NCBI GenBank assembly: GCA_002633005.1
Contig: NMRA01000192.1
Coordinates: forward strand, 1-62,000
DNA: 62,000 nucleotides
DNA from: Phoronis australis
Taxonomy: Eukaryota; Phoronida; Phoronidae
Direction: 5' to 3'
Made by a program: the position numbers and the translations under genes. The stretch's first letter is position 1; the number at the start of each line of letters is the position of its first letter. Positions 1 through 13,100 of this stretch are shown here, piece by piece. The notes under the pieces are model-generated. The model was not told where the DNA came from. It worked only from the letters and a program-made list of their open reading frames with translations, and ran no database searches.

Positions 1-180
1 TCACACACATTACATTTTTCCTCATGAGAAAAGCTTTTACACCTTTTTCGCAAATGTCTACACTGATTCTACTATATAGTGTGCGCCATTGTATACCCAC
101 GTGATCAAGGTTTCATTAAAGCACTTCAATAGTTTCTTTGTTGGGTTAAACCAGATCGACACAGCAGGGTGGCTTAGATA

Positions 181-348
181 CTTTAAACCTGGTTTTACTA
201 AACCGGCTCTCTGGTCTAACAAAACCAGGCTTTCAGACTTTTAAACCACGTTGGTGAAATGCAAATTGGGTTTAAAATTAGACCAGGTGTAGGAAGACCA
301 GGTTTAAGTCTTAAACCTGGTTTTTTTAAACCACTTTTATGAAATCGG
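181..348. repeat. Palindromic repeat, probable MITE remnant
   Basis: The stretch carries several copies of TTAAACCTGGTTT and its complement. Positions 297-321 form a perfect palindrome with 12-bp arms (ACCAGGTTTAAG and its complement) around a single T. A module reading TTAAACCAC followed by TGAAAT occurs twice, near 241 and 328. No coding frame is supported. A small inverted-repeat transposon relic is the likeliest explanation, but I cannot define its outer ends. Confidence 0.5.
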
Positions 349-2339
349 CTGTCGTCGATGACCCGCACACGCACTCACTCTCATACGCAGACGAACATCA
401 AAACAAACGTCACGTTACAACAACGTGTGTTCATCCAGAGATTTTTCTCGTGTTGTGGAGTACGATGTAGCACACATTTGGACTTAATCGCAGATAATCT
501 GGACTCCACATGAACTTTAAAAATTGTAAAACATCAGGAAGATTTCAGGTAATTTGTTGAGTCGAAACTNGTTGTGCTTCAACTTGTACGCCTGTCGTAG
601 GTGAAACTTCGAGTTTGAGCAAGCAACCTATATTTCAAATTCAATAATTCTAATCCAAAGCTCAACTAATTGAGAATGTTAAATTTAGTATTTTAATGAT
701 TATTTGTAACTTTATTCCACTGACGTCTCATTTTAGCCCTTAACTTAGAATTTCATTACATAAGCTGGCGTATCTTGTTTCTCATCTTGACATCACGCAC
801 TTTTTTGATTGAAGCACAACACACACTCGGCCACTGGAAACGCAGTCCGTGCAAGTATTACAATGCGCGTGGCCGACGACTTAACTCAATGGTTTTGGCC
901 AAAAATAAAACCTTCATAAGAAATCACAGTACACAAAAACTTCGCATATCTATACAGTATCAAGATAATTTATATTTGACACAAATATGTGAGTAATTAC
1001 ACTCTCTGCTTCTCATGATCAAGTAGTCGAGGGATTGATGATGAAAGTCCCGCGAAATTAGACTTTCGGATTTAGCTCGCGAGCGTCCTTCAAAAACCCG
1101 GATGTGCGAAGACCGTCTGCCATGACATCACGGAATCACGTCCTTGAATTTGTGATTTTGGCATTCTTTTGTCATTTTTGTCGCCAAATCACCACTCGAC
1201 GGCAATTTGAAGAGATCGAATGAAAGAAAGTATTCTAAGAGTTGTCCGATGCTAGTTTCGTGGAGTTCCATGCACATTTGAGTAGAAAATTCTGAACAAA
1301 CAGAATTCGAGTGTCCAACCTTTATGTGGCTTATATATATTATTGAGTGACGTCATTTGCGATAAACCCAAGCGCCTGTGCCATAGACTATGTGACTGAC
1401 CGTGTATCACAAAATACGTCTTTTTCGATCACAAGTCTGATATTTGTGCTGTTGTCTGTTTTTGAGGGTGATCTCATAACGAACTGCTCGAGAATGGTCA
1501 CTTTTAGCACAGTTTATGTTTTCACTGATTTCAAGTTCAAGTGAGCGAAGGGGTAGGCCTACTTTCAACCCGGACTTGGCAGGTCAAAATAAGTACAGGG
1601 CTACTCATGGTAATTTTGTCCAATCAGTATGAGAATAAAAAGCTGTCATTAAAAGATCTAACCAATTTTACTTGGCTTTACCAATAGAATTAGAACATAG
1701 AACAAAAAACCTAGATCCGCTGAAGAGTTGAGTTTGGTCAATAGCGAAGAACCTTCACTAAAATCAGATAAAGGCATCGTTTTTATTATAAACCTTCCCG
1801 TCATTATTTCAGGAAATTTCATATAATTTTATCTTGTCACTGTCCCAAGCCGATGAGATAGCCCCGGCAATGACTTGGCCCCTATGTCAAAACCTTTGTC
1901 AATGAATATCATTGGGTCGCCGCCGGATTCGATTGAGGGCAGCATTCGGCGCAAATCAGTCCATAGTGTGTAAAATCAACATTATTTGTAAATTCAAAAT
2001 ACTGGTACTTTAATTCTGAATGCGTTGTTCATTTTATTTTCTCAACTGCCGTTTAAACAGACAAAATAACGTTTTCCGGCGTCGTGGGAAGTTGATAAAA
2101 TTCGAAAGCGCTCATGAATAACCCGAACCAAAGAGCCCGCTTTCATTGTCGAGCTAGTTTTAACTTAAAAGACATTCACTAAAACGGGAATATTTGATCA
2201 AGAAGAACAAGTGGGTGTGGAAATGAACATTGGACTGGAAAGTCACCTAAATAACTTTGAGTGACACGGGTTACAGGGGCACCAAAAAGTTGCCAAACTC
2301 TTAATTATCTCACTCACAAATAAAAGCTGGCCTGTCACC
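349..2339. other. Non-coding stretch
   Basis: Open frames here (up to 73 codons) have no protein-like composition, no recognisable motif and no convincing splice context. One unresolved base lies at 570. I see no RNA gene or clear repeat boundary. Confidence 0.5.
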
Positions 2340-2411
2340 ACAAATGATCTTTTTTTTAAAGTGACATATATTTATTGAAGAATACACAGAACATACAAAG
2401 AAATAATAACA

Positions 2412-2444
2412 AACCCAGAAACCGCGAAGCATTATATCTGGGTT
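2412..2444 (-). other. 3' UTR hairpin of LINE copy A
   Basis: AACCCAGA and TCTGGGTT pair across a loop of about 17 bases. The same stem, with a partly different loop, is found at 13828-13862 in copy B. A conserved 3' stem-loop is a known reverse-transcriptase recognition feature in several LINE clades; that role here is inferred. Confidence 0.6.
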
Positions 2445-2589
2445 GTAAACAATTCATAAATGAAACTAATATACATAGAGGTATATACAGTTAAGTAGTA
2501 TCTAATATAAGTATTTCAATACTTAGATATGCTATTACAAATGTATAAAAACAAAAATATGAACAGATTCATGTATGGAAATCAGATGC

Positions 2590-3022
2590 AACAATATTGA
2601 TAAACGGTACATAAAAATTTACTAACGTTGCTTAGGAGGAATTCGTTGAGAACGAGGTCAAGGTTAGGACTACCATTCAATAATAATGTAACTCTAGTAG
2701 GGATATTATTACAAGACTTGAGAGCGTTAACAATTGATTGGTTTTCATTGAGTGCACGAAAGAGTGAGTCTCTCAGGTATTAGATGAGGGGACGTTTGAA
2801 GAAAATATGAGGATAAGATTGATGGTCACCACATTTACAGTTTGGAGAGACATTACTAAAGTTGTGCCTGAACTTGTCAGAGTTGTGGAAAAGGCCACAT
2901 CTGGATCTGTACAATGCTATTTCGTTATCGCGGGGAAGGGAGAATTGAGTCAAGGGTGTTGAGTTATCAAAATTATGAAAAACAGTTCTAAAATTATTTT
3001 TTATACTCGTAAAAGAGTTGCA
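2590..3022 (-). pseudogene. Decayed LINE ORF2 C-terminal fragment
   Basis: The minus-strand frame ending at 2780 encodes a stretch with LPRDNEIALYRSRCGLF and CKCGDHQSYPHIFF, matching LPRNHEIILYRSRCGLF and CSCGDTQTYPHVFF of copy B. The frame is then lost: after the PHIFF motif it ends in KRPLI, while the downstream homology (FRALNENQSIVNALK, then VLNEFLLSNVSKFL) continues in another frame, so there is at least one frameshift. The Cys pair and following residues fit the C-terminal zinc-knuckle region of jockey/CR1-type LINE proteins. The fragment is non-functional. Confidence 0.75.
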
Positions 3023-3032
3023 ACAAATGATC

Positions 3033-4840
3033 CACATATTTCGACAGTATCCCCCCTGACAAGCTACTTCAATGAGCTTGAGTCTGTAGCAAATCAAGCC
3101 ACAGCGACATGCTTTTTCTTCTCAAAGATCAGATCTAACCCAAGTAAACAACAAGATGCGACCAACTTCACAACATGAAGTAACATTAAAGTTGTTATTT
3201 TACAGAAGGCGCAAGTTGCTTGTACCTTTAACTTTCATTTACAACTGAGACAGCAAAAGGGCTGCTTTACTACACCAACGCTTGTCAAATTTCGTGGTTT
3301 TCTCCGATTACATTTCCTTGCAGAAGTTCATGTATTTTTATTTATCCTTCTTTGTTGAGCCACAATGGAAATAAGACCTCCACCTCTACTTCTATTTTTG
3401 CCACATTTCATTTAATATCTGTCTCATGATTTTATTGTCATTCTTTGTAAACTGAATTATAAATACAAAAAAAAAACAATGAACACAGATGACAATTAAA
3501 AAGCACACAACCACCAGCCACAACTATTTGAAACTGAAAATGTTGTTAGTATTTGAATGCTGATATCAGACTTTCGGAAATTATTTTATATTTTCAGTTT
3601 CAATTATAAACATGGCGCATATGTTGTAGCAAAAATGAGAGAGCCCCGATAAATGGAATGATAGAACATTTCACCTACTGACCTACCATCTCAGAGCAGT
3701 GAGGGTAGGGGGAGGGGGATTTTAGGGGGGCTTACGTGTTAGAATCATTGAGTGATTACCTCGTGTTTTGGCTCAAAATGTCAAACGGGCTAAAAGCAAA
3801 TCGATCTGTTGGTGATCTGGAATAATATTGCATGGCAGATAAAGAAAAGTTTAATTTTGAAATAGTTTATTCTACATGACAAACTCTTCATTTGTGTGAC
3901 CCATTGTTGTCACAGAAATAATGGTGTGCGCATAATTTTCCTCAAAACGCGTGGGAAAGAGGACCAGGATGCGTGCGTACATGTGCGTGCGTGCGTGTGT
4001 TTACACGAATATCATTTTCTTAGTACTTCTGTGTTTACATTTGTGCTTGGAAATTATTACTCATAAAAACTTTATTGTGATAATAAACGGGATTCTAAAC
4101 ACATTTATTACACGAGAGGTAAAATCCAATATTGTCATTCGCAAAAATGATGAATGGTCAACAGCATAATGTAATGTCACGACAGCGTAATATTCTTGTA
4201 CCACTACGTGTCATGAATTCTCATGAAGTTAAGCGGTCAAATTGATCGAGTCGTTTCCCAAGATGGAAAGTCAAAAAAGATGCAAGACTGGAATGAGGGT
4301 TTGGAATCTACGTTTCAATTTAAAACAAAGTTAGTGCGAAATCCTACATTATTTGGTCAAGGCTGTTAATTTTAACTTCTGATTTCTGTTGTGTATAAAA
4401 TTGTTACGGTATGAGTATTTCTAAGATGCAATGTGCAGGATGCCTTTTGAGCAAACCCCGACTTCTCAACCGCCACTAAAAAGTCTTTAAACTAATAAAT
4501 GCCTAAAAGGAAGGAGGTAATCAAAAATGCTAAACTAATTTTCAAAAACTTCTGGGTGAAGTTTTGGGCATCTCACTGGAAAATTTACTTTTGTAAGTCA
4601 GACGTGTAAGACTTTGCAAACAAGGTGGATGACTTTTTGGTATAATTGTTTATTATTAATATACTTACTTGGAGGCTAATGAACCATTGGCTATTCGATC
4701 AAAGAAATTGAATTTCGATTAATACTCTTGCCGTTATAAAATTATTATCAACTTCAAAAAGCCAAAAATAAAACAAAAAGCGTTTTAATATTTTCTATGG
4801 TTATAAAGTAGTAATAAACCAGCCTTCAGTCGAAGAAACT
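3033..4840. other. Non-coding stretch
   Basis: No supported gene. There is a short A-run (about 3466-3476), a G-rich tract near 3706-3730 and a GTGCGTGCGTGCGTG run near 3975-4000. The open frames (67 and 72 codons) lack coding character. Confidence 0.5.
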
Positions 4841-5121
4841 AACTTTTGAAACTCAGACATCTTACTGCTATAAAATTGGTCTCAACTTTTTACTTACTGA
4901 GATGAGAAGTAACTTTTGGTAATTTAAAGAATTGGCAGTTCGTTGTTGCATGATACCATGATTTGTGAATAAAACAACACTCCGTGACAAGTCATCTTGT
5001 AGAGCATCCTCTCTAGCAGTGACGAATTGACAGTTCATTCCAAGCCAGGAAATCACATCTTTTTTAACTGAAGAACAATCTGAGAACAATTTCGTGGGGT
5101 AAGTGGTCTAAATCAAAAGTT
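4841..5121. mobile_element. MITE, ACTTTTGATTT family, copy 1
   Basis: Terminal inverted repeats resemble AACTTTTGATTTAGACCACT at both ends: the left end at 4841 is diverged and the right end at 5094-5121 reads TAAGTGGTCTAAATCAAAAG in the complement sense. Inside are the family hallmarks TATAAAATTGGTCTCAA near the left end and GAATTGACAGTTC near 5025. Related copies lie at 33217, 44558 and 45307, with a partial copy at 40340. Confidence 0.6.
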
Positions 5122-6569
5122 GTTGTTAGTGATGGAGGGTGGGTTTAAGGCTGGGTTTAAGGCGTTTTGAAACTGGACTGATTTCACAACTTGAATTTTT
5201 GTAATTTGGCACTTGAATGGTGAATAAAATGACACAGAGTGACAAGTAATAAGGAACACAGTTCTTTCTTAGACCAGAAATCACACTTATTTTGACCGAA
5301 TTGCATTTAATATTTCTGTATTTCTTGATTTATGTAACAAACTTCCAAAAAAGAGAAAACAAACAAACAAAAACATGATAATCTCCACTGGCCACAGACA
5401 TCAACAACCACTCAATATTTCCAGTTGTATTTTATATCAGAAATATAATCACAACAGTAGAGAATACAAACATCAACAAAAACTCAAAAGACACGAATAG
5501 AGGCAACATGAGGGTGACCTGTCTAAGCTTATAGCCTTAACATACTAGCATCAACAGTAACACTTGCCTAATACAGAGCAACATAGTAGACATGACTTCA
5601 GACAGGAACACATCGTTCCAGAAATCTGCAATGATATTGAAATGAGTTCTATCAGGAAGGCATTACGCTGACTCTATGAATATGTAGTGAACAAGACCAC
5701 ACACTACATATTGTGCAACTAGTAGCTCCCAGTTCAAAATTTTTAAACAAAATCCCAAAATAGTTACAAATGACATCATTAGTATACAATAAAACCTGCA
5801 TACACATGGATAAGATTGATTATTGCCTCCGACAAAGTTCCAAGGTACAGTGCATTGAGCCTTTCAGATAAGTTGGATTTCACTTACCCTAATACAATCT
5901 CCCAGTCCCATTGGATCAGACATATTTCAGTTTTATAACACAACCTAATAGCCTGTAATGCACTTTGCCAATTTTTTTTCCCTTAAGCTAACTTATGCTG
6001 GCCTCAATAGAGAGTCAATCTAAGCAATGGAACTGCTGCGGCATGTATCAGAACAGGAGACAGATTGCCATGGATTACACCACATGCTGGTTCAACAGTA
6101 GTGGCTCCACCTTTAGGCAAAATTAAGTAAATGCTTTACTTTTTGTGAACGTTTTGGATTTACAATTGAAAACACCCAGTAGTCATTCTATTTCACATTC
6201 AATCACTCATCTTCTTATACAGATATCTTATCCCATGCTAAAAATCTACCACAAAGAGATTTCAAAATAAGACAGTCCAGGTATTCAAACATGTGAGAAC
6301 TAAGTAGTCTGGTAGCCTTCATAATGAACATACTTGAGTAATTCTTGGTTCAATTATAGAAAGCATCACGGTCCAGTTTTTGAATTACTTGCCAACAACC
6401 TCAAGAGTAGGCGAATTTAAAAATTTGCTCCATAATTTTTCCAATCTCTACATGCACACAACAGATGTGATCTCCGCATTACCAACCACTGACAGTGTTA
6501 TCGCCATGGGTCATGCCATCTCTCTCCTCACATATACAAACACACAAATGAACGAACGGGCAGACTACC
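5122..6569. other. Non-coding stretch, may include THAP gene 3' UTR
   Basis: AT-rich with no protein-like frame. Lying directly downstream of the minus-strand THAP gene stop, part of it could be that gene's 3' UTR. The nearest minus-strand poly(A)-like hexamer I see is ATTAAA at 5306-5311. A short partial repeat of the neighbouring MITE interior (5160-5290) is also present. Confidence 0.35.
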
Positions 6570-6791
6570 TCGCTCGCCTTTTCCCTTGCTCCCACATTCC
6601 GTGGCTGCTTCCCACACCTTGCCTCCCACTATTGCTCATTCCCTCCCTTCCCCACATGCTTCCTCTTCCCACCCTGCCACGTTACCTCCCTCCCTAATGT
6701 TGCCCCCTTCATCCCTCTGCCCCTTGCATACTCACTACTAACCTCCCTCAACTCCCGTCTCCCGCACACCCTCTCTCGCTCACTCCCATCA
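6570..6791. repeat. Pyrimidine-rich low-complexity tract
   Basis: The plus strand is almost entirely C and T over about 220 bases (many CCCTCCC and CTTCCC runs). On the minus strand it is a purine-rich tract just past the stop codon of the THAP gene, so it could be transcribed in that gene's 3' UTR. Such strand asymmetry can form triplex or H-DNA in vitro; no function is claimed. Confidence 0.6.
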
Positions 6792-6846
6792 GTACAAACT
6801 CACTCTACTCAACAAATACAACTACACTGAAACACAAAATCACTTT

Positions 6847-7166
6847 TCACAGTAAAACTGACAAAATATCCTCCAAATCTGGTGACTCAATTACTGTGTC
6901 TGCCTTAGAAGGTTCCACCGGCGACATTTGCATCTTAGCCAACTGACACTGCAACAGTTTGTTATGTTTACGTGTCATCTTAAAGGCTTCAACAATGGCC
7001 TCATGGCTCATTTTGGCGAGAGGAGTATTCGGATTTAGCGGACGTATCACTGATTTCCGTTTTAAACGCAACTTAAGGGTCCTGGCCACTTGTCGGCAGG
7101 GGCAACATGGTTTTCCAACTCCTGTGCAATTAACGTGGCGAGCAGAAGACACCAGTTTGTTGTTGA
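6847..7166 (-). CDS. THAP gene exon 5: Cys/basic region and acidic tail
   Basis: The acceptor GTTTCATTTTAG|TCAACA completes a Val codon in phase 1. The exon encodes VNCTGVGKPCCPCRQVARTL followed by KLRLKRKS, a possible zinc-binding Cys cluster with a nuclear-localisation-like basic run, then SHEAIVEAFKMTRKHNKLLQ, a predicted helix, and an acidic end (ESPDLEDILSVLL). The stop is at 6847-6849. The overlapping plus-strand open frame is a shadow of this exon. Confidence 0.7.
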
Positions 7167-10100
7167 CTAAAATGAAACAAAGTGAGACATTTTTCACATT
7201 TTCAGCGAATTACATTCACCCAACTACCATTGACAAGAGATGCACTCAAAGAGTACAAGTACCTCTCCAAACACAAAAAACAATTCAAGAGATTTCATTT
7301 GTCGCACTGCAGTTGTTTTTAAAATGTAATGTGGGGGTCATCAATTCATAAACATGCAGTGACATCACAGTTAACGTATGGACAAAGTCATGTAAACTGA
7401 TTTACAATTTGCGTTTTAGGTGGCAAGATTCGAACACCGTGATCGGATGGTGTATGCCTCGAGAATCTTTCGCTCAAAAGACTTGCTAGTCTATGTGAAC
7501 TTATTCAATGCATTTTGAGACTGGCTTTCAATACTTCACTTTTCTGTGGTGGTGACACTTCTTTCTAACTGACTAAGATTTGCAAGCTCAATTAACTCGG
7601 GCATGTCTTTATGAATAGGCTCAACTTGCTGCTTGTCTGGGGCGTACCTTGCTATCAAAATTCTTTTAATCCCCTAAGGAACCGCCCAAGGTATAGCACC
7701 TCGCCTAGCCTTATCTTGGTGTAGCAAGGATATACCGTAAATGCCATTCCCAAGGCAAGTCACCCACACACTACAATAAATGCCAAACATATTCGGACAA
7801 AATGACCCATTTACCTAAGTCATAAAAGTTGTCAGCATAGTGTTGGCTACCTCTGCAGTCTGAGACTGCCAAAAGATCTGGGTTAGTTACTCCCGGGCAA
7901 ACAGCTGAATTAAACAAGCACTGGAGTGCTTTCAACACAGTCATGTTTTCATCCTTCATCTTTAGTGGTCTTCCAAGTACATAGGCTTGCTCTACTTCTC
8001 CTCTGGATATCTTTAAACATTTAATAATCTAAAATACAAGAACGTGTATTTGACAGATCGTCTGGTGTTTCCAATGCTATTATTACACCTATGTACATAC
8101 GACACACTACATTCTGATAGTTGGTAACAATGGCATGTTTCATGAACTCTTTTTAAAGTCTGTAAGTACATGGATTCAACATATCTAAAAGGCCCTTAGC
8201 CTCATTTTACTCCTTCTTTAAATGGAAACACAAGTGCATTCGGTTCTTAAGATATGTTTTGAACATCACTCGAGCACAACATTGCCTAAGGTAATGAACA
8301 GCTAGGCTTATGGACTTGCAGTGAAATCTAAAAAAATTTAGACAAAAATAATTGCCAAAAGAGGATTTTCTTTATTTTCAAGGGATTCAAACATTGTTGT
8401 GAATGAACACAAATTTTCAAAATATTGCTTGTTGGTAGCTATGGTATAGAACTTGAATATGGCAAAGAATCATGTTGGCACTACGCATCCTAATGGAGTA
8501 ATTAGAAATAAAAATTCACCTGTCCAACCTATTGTGGCCTAAGCTGGTGACACTTTATCGAATTTACATCAACATCACTGGTTCTGTTCAGACCCGTACT
8601 CAATACAACAAAGTTTGGACTTTCGTTCCTGGTATAGTGTGTTCTTGTGTCGATATAATTTGAAGCAAAAAGGCTACTTCAACTATCATTGGACGAGTCT
8701 ACGACAGAATGAATAATCTGTGTTTTCTTATGTTGCTTTAAAGTGTTGCTGGGACTATCTGGATACGTAAGCCTATACATCTAAGATGAGTTATATATTC
8801 TCCAGTTTGGTACAGTTTCAAAATTCAAAATGGTAAGTTAACTACCTTTCAATGATTGTACAGGGCAGATTTAGAGACCAACAGTTTGCCAATGCAACCT
8901 CACATTTTGTTTGGCGACAGAGTAAAAATCCCAAGTCAACACGAAGTTGCTAGAGTTTTACAAATTGCAACCAACTGAACCAAGTCAGAAAATGTCAAAC
9001 AAAGAAAAAATTATGAACAATTTTCTTCGACATTAATGGTGGCAAACTTTTGAGTTATCACACTTTTCCTAACAATGCGTTTGGTTCATAACTGTTCTTT
9101 GTGAAATCAGTACATTTGCTGCCCTTAGCACCCACCCAAACACAACAGGAAGTAAACAGACAGGAGCCGGAACTGTTCTGCAAAAATGGGCAAGCCTGAG
9201 TCCCGACCATAATGCATACGCAAACACTGCTTTCTGATCGCCGCTTAGGTAAGAGCTGAATGGGAAATCGGCCATCATTTTTTCCAATACCTGTTGCCCA
9301 TAACAAAAAGGGTTTACTTTTTTCTGCAAGCTCATTTCCCACTTGACGAAAAGGGAATTTTATCAGGTCGCATTTGGAAAGTTGATGTTATGTTAAGTGT
9401 CAAGCCCTGTACTATGTCCAGGGTAGAACTCATAGGGCGAGGTGTGCTTTTTTGAAAACAGAAAATTTAATACTTATTTTATCTTAGTTTGGAAGATTTG
9501 CAGAATTTTGATGCCCTAAAAAGCGATGGAAATAAAGTTTCCAAGGATATTTTTGGACTTTTAATGAGAAGATGCAAATGAGTAGGCATAGCCATTGCAG
9601 TAAAAATTCAGCAACTGCATCCTAATACACATTACCTTCCAGTCTCTGATTTCCATAATTTCAAAGTTGTCGTCATCATGCCGGAATATTTTCCAGGAAC
9701 TGTTATTCCTTAAAAAGTTTAATACATCCTGAAAATTATTTGGTCTCGAACTGGCCAATGGGGATGGCACAGAAGCACTGACAACAGACGAAGTTGAAGA
9801 TACTGTCGAGGCTTTGCTGACAATTGGAATCAAATAGTCTGCAGGTGCACTGGTAAGAGTTGAAGATGATACAGGTTTACAGGTGAGAATCGCAGTCGAT
9901 GTTGCAGGTTTACTGCTGACAGTTGAAGATGAGAATGCAGTCGGTTTATTTCCAACAGTCAATGTTAAAACTGAAGCAGGTTTATCAGTGACAGTCGACT
10001 TAAGACAACTTGCGGGTCCATTGCCGGCAATTAAAGATGCAGGATTTGCATTATTAGACGCTGTAGATATGCCATGCCCACTTCTGTCCTTCAAAATTGA

Positions 10101-13100
10101 CACAGCTGCAGATGAACTGCTGACAGTCGAAGTCACAGCTTTACTGGTGATACTCCAAATTGAAGATATTACAGGCACACTGCTAATGGCTGATGTGCAT
10201 CCGGTTTCACTCTTGACAGGTAAGTTTGCCTAAATGACAAACAAAAGATTTGTAATTACCTATTATCACTCAGGATTAAGCTGTCCTTAACAAATTGTTG
10301 TATTTTCCACAAACGTAATATTTTCGCAAAAAACCTCCAAGTTCTGCTACTTCTTTATTCTATTAGCTACAAAAGTATCGCCAGTTTTCTTTAAAGGCCT
10401 TTTAACCCAAGGGCTTGGTGGTCAAACATCAAGACTTTCAATTTTCAAGGAATGTTGATGTTTTCAAGGCTCAGTTCTCAGCCTAATAGGCCTCAAAAGA
10501 AAATTCCACACGCTTTTACAATTAATAGAATAAAGAAACAACTTACAAGTTTCATGTGATAACATTCATATTTGTGAAAATTAGAGCGATATCAGATTTG
10601 CTTATAAGGTCACTTATGTAATCTTAATAGAGAACAGATATTGCTAATTAAGAGCAGGTAAAATGATATCATAACAAAGCATCTTCACCTTAGGGCATCA
10701 TAATGGCAAAAGAGCATGGTAAATCTGTATCAACAAAAATGTAAAGAAAAGTTTACTCCATTTTTAGAACAGGCGTGGTTTTAAATGTATATTTGCAAAA
10801 AGAAAACATTTTGTGGTATTATCTTGAGCATTTGCTGTAATAAAACTGAACAAATTGCTGAACAAATTGTAACTTCAAATGATTCTTTTAATCCAAAACT
10901 GAAATATCATCACCTCACTACAAAGTACAATGATGGCACACTGGCAATAAAAAAATACATGACAAATATCTCTTGTTCAATTTTATGTCCGAAAAACAGC
11001 AGTTTCCAAATGCAATTCAGTGTTGTGCATCCACGCAGTCTTTTATCTCTCATCACAGCTTACACGCCAATTATCTACCACCATGAATCTGTAAACACAC
11101 CCTCTCCCTGGTTGAAATATGGGAAAACACACTAATTATACCGATTCTTGGCTCGTAATTAATTCATGGAAAGGCAGTAGACCCAATGTAATAACGACGA
11201 TTGCAAGAAATAGTACTGAAATCCAAACGCTTTTTATAAAAAAATTGTGAAGAAACTCACAAGAGATGCATGGAAACGCCAGACTTTTCTTGGAATGCCT
11301 CGGACTTTTCTCAAAGTTCCATTCTTCTTAGGTTCCTCAAGATCTAGAAATCGCGTTGGTAAACTCCCAACTTTAAGACCTCTTTGAAAGTCATCTCCTT
11401 CATGCAAGATATAATTTATACAATTAGTTCGCACAAAAATAATTGTCAAAATCGTCATTTTTTCCACTTTTCAAAGGTTGATTACTTCAATGCAAACAAT
11501 AGTAAATTTTCCAACATCTACGCAAACAAACAATGTTAGTGTTAGACTACAACTTTCTTAATCTTTATTTTTGTGGAAAAAATTTGTTGGTCATAGTGTG
11601 CACGAAATAACCGAAGAATCATCCTTATAATACTTCTAAGTATTTTACTCTACATCTCACTAAACTGACTCAGTTTGGTTAGTCGCAACACTTCAATTGG
11701 AAGGAGGATGGTGTTGTGATCTCAGTTATCCCTCGGGTTTAGAATATTGGTTTTGTAGTATCATCTCAAATCCGTAAACCTTCCATCAAGGAAAGTGAGT
11801 GACCACAAATTGTGGTAACAGTGAAGTGATAATGATTTGGGATATTATTAAGTTGTTTCATTTACCTAAATTTGGCAATGGACGGCAACGCATCGCTATT
11901 CATTACTTGATTACGTGAATGAATATCAATAAATTATCTATATATCAAAACGCTAATTTCGGATCCGGATGTTGAGTGGGCAACTGTCGTTCGACTACGT
12001 TGGACAGAAACTTCTCGAAAGTGGTCGCGAGGACACCCATAAGTCCTCATGTGCAATCAGTCTTGTTGTGGGATATTATGGTCATATACAATAGACAATC
12101 ACTGCATTTTTACATTTTGGGTTCAAATTGAATTGTAAATAAAGACAGTTTCAAGTGTTCGGGGTTTCCCACATCAGGTCAGGTGTTAATATTTATCTGG
12201 ATCAACCTTTTGTCACATTGGACTGGTACTGAATAACGTAATCCCACTGGGCACTTTCTTTTAATGGTTAAAAGTTTTCAAGTTATCAAATATGACTGAT
12301 CGACGATCTCATTCATATCTTCATGCTTGACACTTTCAAGTTATTGTGTGTGTGTCATGCCACATAATAATCAGTGAAAATCCAAAGGTTGTAACAGTCA
12401 TATTCCTTGTCCTGACACTTTCAAGTTATTGTGTGTGTGTCATACCACATAATAATCAGTGAAAATCCAAAGGTTGTAACAGTCATATTCCTTGTCCAAT
12501 TTTCAAAATTCAAAAACCTTATCACATGTGCTTTTCATGAGCTTTTGGTTAATGTTCAAATATGTTATAACTGTTATAACTCAACTTTTGTTTTTAAAAG
12601 CGGTCAGGCTAGATATGATCTCATTGGAGATTAGAGCAATTATCGAACAAACGAGAGCTGGCCCTCCAACCATAAAAGCCAGAATGGAGTTAAACACTGG
12701 TGTAAGATATTGGCTACAGGGGTCATATTCCCAACTTGTTGTTGGGCTATAGAATCGAACAAGTTGGGATCAACGGAAAAACCCCGTAATGCTGTCAAGT
12801 TGCCCAATCTCGACCAGTTTAGGTGTCAACACAGGATTCTTTTTATGAGTGGGCCAACGGTGGACAGTGACTGGTTACTATTTGTTAATATTTTTTTCTA
12901 ATAATTATTGTTTTTCCGGTACAAGCTTTGTGTTTAAATTTATTCACATATTTGATGAATTCTTCACATTAAAATAAAAATATCATTGAACATGTAGTGC
13001 ACGCAAAACGAGTTCCCGCCATGCCATACCACCTTTGTTTGGATCAGCCTGCTCAAGAGTCAATTTTTTAATATGTCATTTTCTTGTACATCTTCATCAT

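Larger units (their letters stand above)
2350..3022 (-). mobile_element. 5'-truncated non-LTR retrotransposon (LINE copy A)
   Basis: The insertion is bounded by a 10-bp direct repeat, ACAAATGATC, at 2340-2349 and 3023-3032, which I read as the target-site duplication. Reading on the minus strand, the element ends in an A-rich tail against the left repeat. It encodes the C-terminal end of a LINE polyprotein like that of copy B at 13781-14649, and both have the same 3' UTR hairpin (here 2412-2444). Homology to copy B starts exactly at the right repeat, as expected for 5' truncation during target-primed reverse transcription. Confidence 0.85.

Noticed and set aside
7420-7500. tRNA-like T-loop (GTTCGAATC on the minus strand) and an A-box-like TAGCAAGTCTTTTGAGC
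   Set aside because: The T-stem arms do not pair and no acceptor stem closes, so it is neither a tRNA nor a clear SINE head.
9058-9342. Two overlapping minus-strand frames of 88 and 94 codons between THAP exons 3 and 4
   Set aside because: An acceptor (TTGCAG) fits, but there is no good donor before the stop, and exon 3 joins exon 4 directly in phase.
9883-10233. 116-codon plus-strand open frame
   Set aside because: It is the reverse-strand shadow of the repetitive THAP linker exon.
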